A DNA stretch of 64,000 bases from Riptortus pedestris. Lineage: Eukaryota; Arthropoda; Insecta; Hemiptera; Alydidae. The translations under genes and the position numbers were made by a program. Positions 56,328 to 64,000 of the stretch are shown in pieces. The notes under the pieces are model-generated. The model saw only the letters and a program-made list of their open reading frames with translations. It was not told the DNA's origin and ran no database searches. Where the stretch lies: assembly GCA_019009955.1 (NCBI GenBank), contig CM032233.1:86706001-86770000 (forward strand). Reading direction: 5' to 3'. Position 1 is the first letter of the stretch. Every line of letters begins with the position of its first letter.

Positions 56328-57145
56328 TCCGTCACGCAGGGGCTGCGTAAACTAAGCAGGACTCAGGTTAGCCATGCGAGTTAAAGCGTTGACCTTTATC
56401 TCACATGGTAAACCTAGAGTGGTGAGCTGGGCAAAGGAAATTATTTAGTGACGAAATTCATTAAATAACGTCCTATAATCCCACCCTGGGCTAGAAAAGG
56501 GTGGTAACCTGTAGATAACCCGTCCCGATTAGCCTAAGTTGCAAAAAGTGGACGTTAATAAATAATAATAATAATAACTAAGCAGATTTCCCAAGTGAAG
56601 TTATACAATAGAGAAATCTCCATACGAGAGCCGAACAGCTACGACAAATGGCCGGACTAGCTTTTGGCGGGAAACTCAGTCGTCCGTTACGGCCAAAATT
56701 TAATAAAAAGGCAAATATCTCGGTTAATATTAAAGATAGAGAAGAAATGTATATAACAATATTTATAGTAAATTTAATTTACAATAAGATTGGTTCAATA
56801 CAATTTTTTGATCCGACGTGTGGTAACGGAGATATTTCGAATTTTCGAAAATCCCCCCTCTAAACCCTCCCCCCCCCCATCCCACTGGTCCGATTTCAGC
56901 CATTAACGAACTTGATCTGTCTTTTGTATAAAACGTTTAAATATCTAGTTTTGTAACGATCAAACAAAAATTACGACCACTAGAGCGGCAACAGAGAAGC
57001 ATATAGATATGCCTATATATACGTTTGAACGGACCCCATTTTCGTCATCTCCTGGGTAGGATCGATGGACATTTGAAGAAAATTTTCGAAAATCGCGCCA
57101 TGAGTACGACCTCAATAGCTGATTTCCCTCAAAGGGAAATCTGCT
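56328..57145 (+). repeat. Family A repeat, most complete copy
   Basis: The reference copy for the family. Left block GTCCGTCACGCAGGGGCTGC, then GTAAACTAAGCAGATTTCCC (interrupted by a SINE at 56360-56575). The body has GCTTTTGGCGGGAAACTC, TCTCGGTTAATATTAAAG, GATTGGTTCAATACAATTTT, a C-run, TTTCAGCCATTAACGAAC and GACCACTAGAGCGGCAACAG. At the microsatellite position it has only a short TATAT stretch. The right block is TTTGAACGGACCCCATTTTC, GGTAGGATCGATGGACATTT and the end CAATAGCTGATTTCCC-TCAAAGGGAAATCTGCTAA. Conserved block, variable microsatellite, conserved block and a terminal palindrome followed by CTAA is a Helentron/HINE-like layout. No protein is encoded. Confidence 0.85.
56360..56575 (+). 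mobile_element. tRNA-derived SINE, copy 3, inside family A
   Basis: Head ACTCAGGTTAGCCATGCGAG with a degraded B box, body GGCTAGAAAAGGGTGGTAAC and a (TAA)n tail. Flanked by 10-bp duplications AACTAAGCAG (56350-56359 and 56576-56585). Confidence 0.9.
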
Positions 57146-57167
57146 AAATCGTCGTCCTAATTTTTAG

Positions 57168-58185
57168 CAGATTTCCCTCAAGGGAAATCAGCTATTGAGG
57201 TCGTACTCACGACGCGATTTTCGAAAAATGTCTTAAAATATCCATCGATCCTCCCAGGAGATGACGAAAATTAGGTCGGTTCAAAATTATATATATTTGT
57301 CTGTTAAATTATTATTATTATTTATTAACGTCCACTTTTTGAAATTAAGACTAATTGGGACGGGTTATCTACAGGTTACCACCCTTTTCTAGCCATGGTG
57401 GGATTATAGGATTTTGTCTGTTAATGCTCTAGCGGTCCATATTTTTGTTTGATCGAACCAAACTCGATATTTAAACGTTTTATGTAAAAAGACAGATCAT
57501 GTTCGTTAATGGGTGAAGTCAAACTAGTGGGAGGGGGGGGGGAGGTTAGAGGGGGATTTTCGAAAATTCTGAATATCTCCGTTACTATACGTCGGATCAA
57601 AAACTTGTATACAACGAATCTTATTGCAAATTAAATGCACTATAAATATTGTTATATACATTTATTCACTACCTGGAATATTAACCGAGATATTTGCATT
57701 TTTCAGTTTTCAGCTTTCAGCAAATCCCCAATTCTACTCATTTTACATAAACAATACTCTGTTATGTAATAAAACACATTATTCCAAGCTTAAATACCAT
57801 AAATTGTTTCCAAGAGAACTTTATTATACGAGATAAATGCAAATATGTTATCGTGAACCCCCCCCCCCCCTTCTTAAGTTCTTGGACTACTAAAATTTGA
57901 TTGATTGAGATAAAAATTATTCTAATTCAATATAAATTGCAGTACTGATGTATTATGATATTCCGATATATTTCCGTAATTGTTTTTCTTTCCTGTGAGA
58001 AGATGGCACACCTGTTTGTTTACCTTTCAGGTGCTTCCCGCCTGGAGGTTTCTTATTATCGTTTGTATTTATTCACTTGATGTTGACGGTGCTATTGTGT
58101 TACCAGTATGTAGATTTATCTACTGTTAAACAACAAGAGGGAAATCTGCTTAGTTTACGCAGCCCCTGCGTGACGGACCTTTTTT
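57168..58185 (-). repeat. Family A repeat, inverted copy with a SINE
   Basis: Right block at 57168-57290 (TTAGCAGATTTCCCTCAAGG), then the SINE insertion. The body 57425-57700 runs in reverse (GCTCTAGCGG, AACTCGATATTTAAACG, GGATCAAAAACTTGTATAC), with a poly-C run at 57859-57870. The left block is at about 58140-58180 (GGGAAATCTGCTTAGTTTAC then GCAGCCCCTGCGTGACGGAC). Confidence 0.82.
57308..57412 (-). mobile_element. tRNA-derived SINE, 5'-truncated copy 4
   Basis: Reverse orientation with an (ATT)n tail. Flanked by 12-bp duplications TTTGTCTGTTAA (57296-57307 and 57413-57424) inside family A sequence. Confidence 0.88.
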
Positions 58186-58411
58186 TATTTTAAGAACGAC
58201 AAGAAATTATAATAGGTATCCAATTACGGGCTCAACAAAATCACTTATATAGCAATGCTTTATATAAAATAGGGTTTGGTTGGGAAGACTGGCAGTCCAT
58301 AATTAGGCCTGTGCGAAGTTTGAGGACTGAAGTGAGCTAAACATTATGTGAATCGACCGGAGAACAAGGGAAGAGGCTGAGGTACTTATATTAATGTTCA
58401 AGACTCTGAGA

Positions 58412-59040
58412 GAAAGTCCGTCACGCAGGGGCTGCGTAGACTAAGCACATTTCCCACGTGAATTTTAATAATAGATAAACCTATATACTGCTAACACAAC
58501 ACCTCTGAATATTAAGTGAATAAATACAAACGGTAATAAGAAATCTTTTCCCTCCCGGCGGAAAGCGTCTCAAATTTAAACAAACAGGTCTGCCAACGGC
58601 TTTCAGTTATTGTTTTTCTTTCTGACACCGGAAAGAAAAACAATAAATGAAACATATCGGAATATAACATATTAATTTTATTGAAAACTATGCACTATAT
58701 CTAGTATTGAAATTTATAATGAATCAGAATAAATTCACCTTTTTATTCATTGTTGTTAATGACTAAAATCGGGCTTGGAATGGGGGGTTAGAAGGGGGGG
58801 ATTCAAAAATTCCTTGTATCTTCGTTTTTATGAATCGTATCGAAAAATGCAATAGAACCTATCTTGCTAAACCATTGCTCTACAAGTGTTGTTATATACA
58901 GTTTTTCGTAGCTCACTTACTAGAAAATGTTTTGTGATTTCTGGTTTTCCGCCTTCAGTAATTCCTCACTTCGCTAGTTTTACTTAGAAATGTAAAATGT
59001 AGGGTGAAATGAGATCAATAGTGTGTTAACTTGCTCGTGG
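58412..59040 (+). repeat. Family A repeat, diverged copy
   Basis: Left block GTCCGTCACGCAGGGGCTGC at 58414-58433, then GTAGACTAAGCACATTTCCC. The body is mostly in the opposite sense, with GAATCGTATCGAAAAATGC and GTTATATACAGTTTTTCG, suggesting two overlapping or recombined copies. Boundaries uncertain. Confidence 0.6.
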
Positions 59041-59260
59041 GAACTCTGTTTAGTCCACGCAGGCCCTGCGTGACGGACTTTCCCCCCCCCCCCCCCTTCT
59101 AACTGTCAACTCTATGTTAACACGAATTGAAACTATAGCTAGGGATACCAAACTCTATATTTAGGCGTTTTATGTAAGACTGAAATTCAAGTTCGCTAAC
59201 GGCTGAAATTGGACCAGGAGGGAAAATATCATTATATCAAGAATCCAGATTCGTTAATCA
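59038..59260 (-). repeat. Family A repeat, inverted fragment
   Basis: GGGAACTCTGTTTAGTCCAC, then GCAGGCCCTGCGTGACGGAC (59038-59079), a C-run, and ACCAAACTCTATATTTAGGCG. Confidence 0.65.
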
Positions 59261-59339
59261 AAATTATACCGGAAACCTGAATATAAGGAATTTGTTGGCC
59301 AACAAACCTTATATATTCGGAATTACAGCCTACTATTCA

Positions 59340-60056
59340 AAATTTCTCCACGCAGGGGCGGCGTAATCTAAACCGATTTCCCAAGTGCCGCAATGACACA
59401 CTAGTAATGTCACCTCGCCATGTCATTCAATGAGTAGTTGCGGAGGTTCGCGGAAGGCTAAAAACTATGAAGTACTAATTCGTTTAATGTTTGAGTTACA
59501 CAAACATGTATATACCAACGATTGCAGAGTATCAGATGTTTAACAATATCAGTTCTATAACATTTTTCGATTCTACTAAATAACAGAATAATAATAATTA
59601 TCCGCCTTATTTCAACCATTAACTAATATGATCTTTATTATTGAATACAAAATTTAAATATCGAGTATTTTATAAATAAACTAAACATTATTGAGCCTAA
59701 ACTGTAAAATCTTGATTGACCACTTCATGGCTCTACATACTTGCATGTATCTAACATAGCAAATAACCGTTGAAAACAACATTTTGTATTTATGCTTGAA
59801 ATAAAACGTTTTATGATATATTTTGTTAAGAGCGATGATTAAAAGTGGGAGTTTACAGAGGGATGCAAATTACAAAATGCAATTTTCTCGGTTAATATTC
59901 GAAATTAAAAAAAAACAGCACTTACCGACATTTATAGACATTTAAGTTTGGAATAAGACTGGACTTATACAATTTTTCGATCCTACTCATAATAACGTAG
60001 GTATTTTGAATATTAAACATTTTTCCTTCCTTCCCACCCTCCCAATGGTTCAATTT
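59340..60056 (+). repeat. Family A repeat, diverged copy
   Basis: Left block CCACGCAGGGGCGGCGTAAT (59349 on) with CGATTTCCCAAG. The body has CATTTTTCGATTCTACT, TTTCAACCATTAAC, CTCGGTTAATATTCGAAA and CAATTTTTCGATCCTACTC. Confidence 0.7.
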
Positions 60057-60066
60057 CGAATTTTAT

Positions 60067-60290
60067 GGGCTCGGGTTCCCCGTGCGGGCTAGGGCGTTGG
60101 TCCTAATCTCGCATAGCATACCTAGAGTGGCGGGTTCGAATCCCGCCCTGGGCAGTAGAAATTTATTTAATGACGGACTCATTAAATAAACTTCTTGTGC
60201 CCACCCTGGCTAGAAAAAGATGGTAACCTGTAGATAACCCGTCCCGATTAGCCTAGTAGCATAAAGTGGACGTAAAAAAAAATAAAAAAT
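60067..60290 (+). mobile_element. tRNA-derived SINE, full-length copy 5
   Basis: Best-preserved copy: head GGGCTCGGGTTCCCCGTGCG, B box GGGTTCGAATCCC (60143-60155), and CCGCCCTGGGC closing the acceptor stem. Body as in copy 1; the tail is A-rich. Flanks CGAATTTTAT (60057-60066) and CGATTTTTAT (60291-60300) are a likely 10-bp duplication with one change. Confidence 0.88.
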
Positions 60291-60469
60291 CGATTTTTAT
60301 TTTTTATTTTATTTGGTTTGTGGTGTTTGTCGATGGTGATTGGCAAGATCTCTAATTGTTAAGAATTAATTAGAATAATATATTTATTCCTTCATGTACA
60401 CCTTTGTTGTACTTTATTTTTATATTATGGGAAATATTTTTTAAATATCTGATTGTTTCTCATATCCAT

Positions 60470-60841
60470 CCTTTGTCTAAATGAATATAATAAAGGTTAT
60501 CCCTTTTAAATCTTTTCAAGTATGCTGTAGACCTATTCTATTTTATACTATATGTTTTTGTAAATGTTTATATGTTTTAGATATGTTAGAATTTGCGGAA
60601 TATATTGGCTGCTGTCAGTTAATAGTTCTGTCATATCGTAGGGTATGTGAAGGTTTTTTCGTTGGATGCAGTTTGTCAGTATGTGTTTTATCGCAAGGTG
60701 TTTGTTGCAGTATTTGCATATAGGGTTATCAGTCCTTGTCACTAAGTGTCTATGTGTCAGGTATATGTGACCGATCCTGAGCCTGGCAAGAACAATTTCC
60801 TCCCGTCTAATCCAATTTCGAATTTGGTAAGGATAAAACAA
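60470..60841 (-). pseudogene. Jockey/I-type retrotransposon RNase H tail
   Basis: The frame 60841-60548 reads IRREEIVLARLRIGHIYLTHRHLVTRTDNPICKYCNKHLAIKHILTNC...LLTDSSQYIPQILTYLKHINIYKNI. REE-VL-RLRIGH--LTH is the end of the RNase H-associated domain, followed by Cys-x2-Cys...His-x4-Cys, as in I/Jockey-type polyproteins. It is open over 97 aa but isolated: no polymerase is upstream, because the minus-strand reading stops against a family A fragment. It resembles the copy at 43693-43893. Confidence 0.82.
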
Positions 60842-60985
60842 AAATTAAGACCAATATAGCTTTAAGAGACAAATATATAGTTTTGAAGGGACCTTATTTT
60901 CGTCCTTTCATGGGTTGGATTGATGGACACTTGAAGAATAACTACAACCTCAATAATTGATATCCTTTAAGAGAAATCTGCTAAA
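60825..60985 (+). repeat. Family A right-hand block, diverged
   Basis: AATTTGGTAAGGATAAAACA, TAGCTTTAAGAGACAAATAT, GTTTTGAAGGGACCTTATTT, GGTTGGATTGATGGACACTT and AGAGAAATCTGCTAAA in family order, with the microsatellite reduced to ATATAT. Confidence 0.75.
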
Positions 60986-60989
60986 ACTT

Positions 60990-62090
60990 ACTATGTATTA
61001 TTTATAACAAATCATTTTGCAATTTTCAATATAAAATTTGTAGAGGATAAAACTTATCATAAGCTGAGATGATTAGTGATTATACCTAAAAAAAACATTT
61101 ACTGAAAGAAAGATAGTTGACAAGACTAAAATGTTATATGTGTGTCTTTAGTTGGGAGACTTTCTTGATTATTTCCTTTTGCTCCTGAAAATCCAATTTT
61201 ATTTAAATTCATCTAGGAATGAAGGCGAACTACATGGATGATATAATTAATCGGCCAATATGTTCAAGTTATCGTCCTTAAGAGCACGAAGAGAACATAG
61301 CATAAAAAAAAATTGAATAAATTACAATGTACAATAACGTAAAACAAAATATTTGATTGCAGAAGCTATCACTATTAAGACTAAAACTAAAAAATTATTC
61401 GATCTTGGTAGGGGAAAATACTTTATTTACAGCATAAGTATAAAACGAAGTATTAGTCATACTTATTTATAAAGAAGAAGAAAAATACAATATATTACAG
61501 AGAAATCAAGTTCCACATATAAATATAAATCATTACTCTACGAGCTATTATTGACCGGCCTAAGATAAATCTGCATAAGTTGTTGGCAAGATAAGTAAAT
61601 ATAAAATTATATCATCTTGACTTTAAAGTATCTTTATTTGTTTAGTGATTTAAAAAAAGTGGGCAACAAACAATATAGAAATTGTAAGGCGATGAGGGAA
61701 GGTTTTTTATTTATTGGCCTTGCCTACAAATTAAAATATATAAAATAGGCACACACACACACACATACATATATATTTATTGGGAGCCACTGGTTGCCGT
61801 GAGGTTACGTTATGGGTACCGACTGCTTCACTTAGCACGCTGAAGGTAAACATAGGGCAGGTTAGTTCACTGCAACCACCAATAATGCAAAGAGGTAACA
61901 AAACTAACTGCTAAATCGTTATATCGGACCTTCCGCAAGCTGTTCTAGTCAGGGAATGGCTTGTAAACTATGGAAGGCCAAGACAGCAGATTTATATCGA
62001 TACGCCACGAAATAAAAATAAATAAAACAAAATAAAAATATGTGGATTATCCCCAACGAAGTATAGTAAAGGAGAAATTTATAATTGATA
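60990..62090. other. No gene recognised
   Basis: AT-rich. A mildly GC-richer stretch at 61780-62000 with an (AAATAAAAT)n-like tail (62005-62040) may be a retroposed SINE of another family, but no pol III boxes were convincing. Confidence 0.4.
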
Positions 62091-62123
62091 AATTGTTGGT
62101 TTTTCTATCTCTTTGTATTATAT

Positions 62124-62168
62124 TTTCTCCTGATGAGGCGTCATTTGGGCGCGAAACCTGTCGGGAAA
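62124..62168 (+). ncRNA. Hammerhead ribozyme, copy 3
   Basis: Core CTGATGA (62130-62136) and GAAA (62153-62156). Stem I: TTTCTC (62124-62129) pairs with GGGAAA (62163-62168) over 6 bp, including one G-U. Stem II: GCGTC (62138-62142) with GGCGC (62148-62152), after one extra G (62137). Stem III: AC (62156-62157) with GT (62160-62161) around a CT loop. Predicted cleavage after C 62162 (GUC). All core residues are present; the extra G next to A9 may weaken activity. Confidence 0.65.
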
Positions 62169-62215
62169 TAAAAATTATTTTAATAATCATTTTGAGGTTT
62201 TTCGTTTTGTCTACC

Positions 62216-62747
62216 GAAAACAAACTAACAATATAAAAACTACTACTATAACCAATATGGACATTCGCAATAGAAGTGCGTGCTACAGCAAAACCTTCGA
62301 ACATCAGACGCATCCAGACTTTCCAATCCATAGTCCTGCGCACCATAGTAGATGCTCCATATTATGTTACAAACCACACCCTCCATAAATATCTTAATAT
62401 CCCATTTGTAAAGGACCTAATTCCCTTAAGATTCAGAAAATTCCACAGGAGGCTATCCAATGATCCGAATCCAGAAGTCCTAGCCCTTTCCAGTACCACT
62501 CATCCTTATTCCCCTCCACGGCGCCTCAAGAGAGTGAAGTGATAGCAGTGGCTATTTTCTTACCAAGTGCCATTCCTCCTTAGCTCTTGACTTCCTTGCC
62601 AGGCAGGGAGAGGCTGCTCCTCTCATTGTGGTGAATAGGTGTGGCTTCTGTTGAGAGTGGTGGACTATTGTATTGTACATATCACCCATTACCAAATGCA
62701 TTTAAATGCAGACTGTAATGTTCTTAAGAAAAAAAAAAATAATAAAA
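62216..62747 (+). mobile_element. 5'-truncated Jockey-type retrotransposon insert
   Basis: Begins inside the reverse transcriptase thumb (TENKLTI region). The frame 62276-62542 reads TAKPSNIRRIQTFQSIVLRTIVDAPYYVTNHTLHKYLNIPFVKDLI...HPYSPPRRLKRVK, the standard Jockey C-terminus ('SN---IQRFQ-K-LR-I--APWYV-N---H-DL-I--V'; 'RRLKR'). The 3' UTR ends in an A-rich tail (62728-62747). Target duplication of about 17 bp: TTTTCGTTTTGTCTACC (62199-62215) against TTTTCGTTTTGTTTACC (62748-62764), one difference. Confidence 0.88.
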
Positions 62748-62789
62748 TTTTCGTTTTGTTTACCTTCCGCCATAGATTGGTTACTACAT

Positions 62790-64000
62790 ATTTAGGTATG
62801 TGTGCGTGGATATGGAGTATATATATATATTTATACTTTTAGGATTTATTATTCCCTAAATATGAAAAGTGTCATATTTACCCTGAGAATGGGCAAGTCC
62901 CTTGTAAATAACCTGATTCAAGATTTACTGTTTGCCCTAAGTTTATTTATTCAATTTATTAGCTAAATTTCTTATATTTACTAAACTAACTCTTTCAAGA
63001 GGCAGTGGCACCAAAAGGAAGAGGGTGCTATTAGAATTTGAAGAATACCCAAACAAATAGAAAGTTGTAATTCAGCCGAATAGAAGAGAAAAAGATGATT
63101 TGATGATGATTTAAGTTAGCCAAAAACCGAAGAAAAATACTGGCTAATATTGACTGCTCCTTGAGGAGTTCTAATAAAAAGGATTCAAACAAAACAGAAA
63201 CAAAGGGAAAGATGATATTCAATAAACAAATGTACAAATAAGAGCAACAAAAGTCTTAGAATAAATATACAACGTTTAATTGTTTATCAACAGCGTTTAT
63301 CCCCCCTTGTTTATTTATATAAATCTATTGGGACAAGAAAATACAGTTGTGGGTCATTGAGTAGAGGAAGGAAATAATGAGAGGAGTGAGTGAGAGGTGG
63401 GTAGGGGCATAAAGGAAGCTAATGAGCTAAGTAGGGAGTGATGAATAAAGGATGAGCTGGGAGGGTGAAGGGCTGAGGAATCTATCAGCCGGCTCCCCCT
63501 TCATACAATCCCTATTAACTATACCAGGGGACATGTGTCCTCCCCTACTCCTGTTTACATGGCTAAATTATTAGCACATATGCACCTCTCTTGCCAAATA
63601 TTTGTCTTCTCTATTTATATTTATTCTTCTCCGCCACATGTCCTGCTCGCCCGAGGACAATCCCTTAGAGAGGGTGAATTGCTTAAACCTGTTTATTGTT
63701 CTGATGAACCTGGAATAATCATAAATAGGGACAGAGAATAAAGAAAACAACAACAACAAACATCCTTGAATTTTTCAATGATCAGAGCCACTAATGTCAG
63801 ATGCCTTGTATCTTAGTTGTATTACTCGATGCCACACTCTTAGGTCACAACTTGCAATTTCAAGAAAAAGTCGGAAAAAAAATTTTACTCCTCTCAGAAA
63901 ATCTGTAAGGTTCACAAACACTGCGATAGATAAACCTTGAATTAAATAGATTTCATTGTGAGAAATAAACTACTTTTTTACTCATCTTTAACTTCGGAAC
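62790..64000. other. No gene recognised
   Basis: AT-rich to the window end; frames at 63031-63759 have no family resemblance. Confidence 0.45.

Larger units (their letters stand above)
62100..62790 (+). mobile_element. Penelope-like terminal fragment with hammerhead, split by a Jockey insert
   Basis: The left part 62100-62215 has a hammerhead fold, then TTTGAGGTTTTTCGTTTTGT. The right part resumes at 62748 with TTTTCGTTTTGTTTACC and CTTCCGCCATAGATTGGTTA. The uninterrupted relative is at 49735-49860. Calling it Penelope-like rests on the hammerhead type only; no GIY-YIG or Penelope polymerase is visible. Confidence 0.55.

Noticed and set aside
60067..60162. Apparent tRNA gene
   Set aside because: The tRNA-like head is followed by the shared SINE body, a tail and target duplications, so it is a SINE, not a functional tRNA. 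The same applies at 28782.

Overview
The window is AT-rich nuclear DNA from an animal, most likely an arthropod and plausibly an insect; I cannot name the species. Evidence: two genes or gene pieces with GT-AG introns; long (CA)n, (TG)n and (TA)n tracts; tRNA-derived SINEs; and piggyBac, Transib-like, mariner-like, BEL/Pao, Jockey/I-type, RTE-like and R2/R4-type elements. Nothing looks bacterial. Nearly every open frame outside the two host genes is a transposon remnant or a microsatellite artefact.

Host genes. A complete three-exon gene for an ACOT13/Them2-like hotdog-fold acyl-CoA thioesterase runs on the + strand (21508-21588, 24667-24851, 30010-30172; 142 aa), with the key residues at the same positions as in the human enzyme. 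One internal exon of a paired-like (PHOX2-like) homeobox gene lies on the - strand at 51098-51242. It begins exactly at the paired-class intron position inside homeodomain helix 3.

Layout. 0.4-2.7 kb: a broken RNase H-type retrotransposon, itself split by a GC-rich 464-bp insert with a 14-bp target duplication, then an RTE-like endonuclease remnant (-). 4-8 kb: microsatellites and little else. 9.07-10.54 kb: an internally deleted piggyBac element. 11-20.3 kb: a nested transposon nest with a MITE, a 0.6-kb palindrome, the 3' end of an RLE-type non-LTR element, a Transib/RAG1-like element with CACAGTG ends and 5-bp duplications, and two tandem Helentron-like repeats. 20.76-21.08 kb: a 184-bp tandem repeat carrying two hammerhead ribozyme folds. 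21.5-30.4 kb: the thioesterase gene. 31-35 kb: a fold-back element with inward tRNA-like promoters, plus pogo-like, RTE-like and mariner-like remnants. 35.9-40 kb: a decayed BEL/Pao element whose 5' LTR holds a SINE and whose 3' LTR preserves the empty site. 40-45.7 kb: Helentron-like repeats and a Jockey/I-type 3' end. 45.7-48.3 kb: a TIR transposon with a DUF7869-like transposase. 49-61 kb: a dense field of one microsatellite-bearing repeat family ('family A'), with SINEs, a cluster of three Jockey remnants and the homeobox exon. 62.1-62.8 kb: a hammerhead-bearing Penelope-like fragment interrupted by a 5'-truncated Jockey insert.

The elements are strongly nested: Transib, RLE element and SINEs sit inside family A, and the Jockey insert sits in the hammerhead-bearing repeat. 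Several insertions can be ordered by target duplications and by empty sites preserved within the window.
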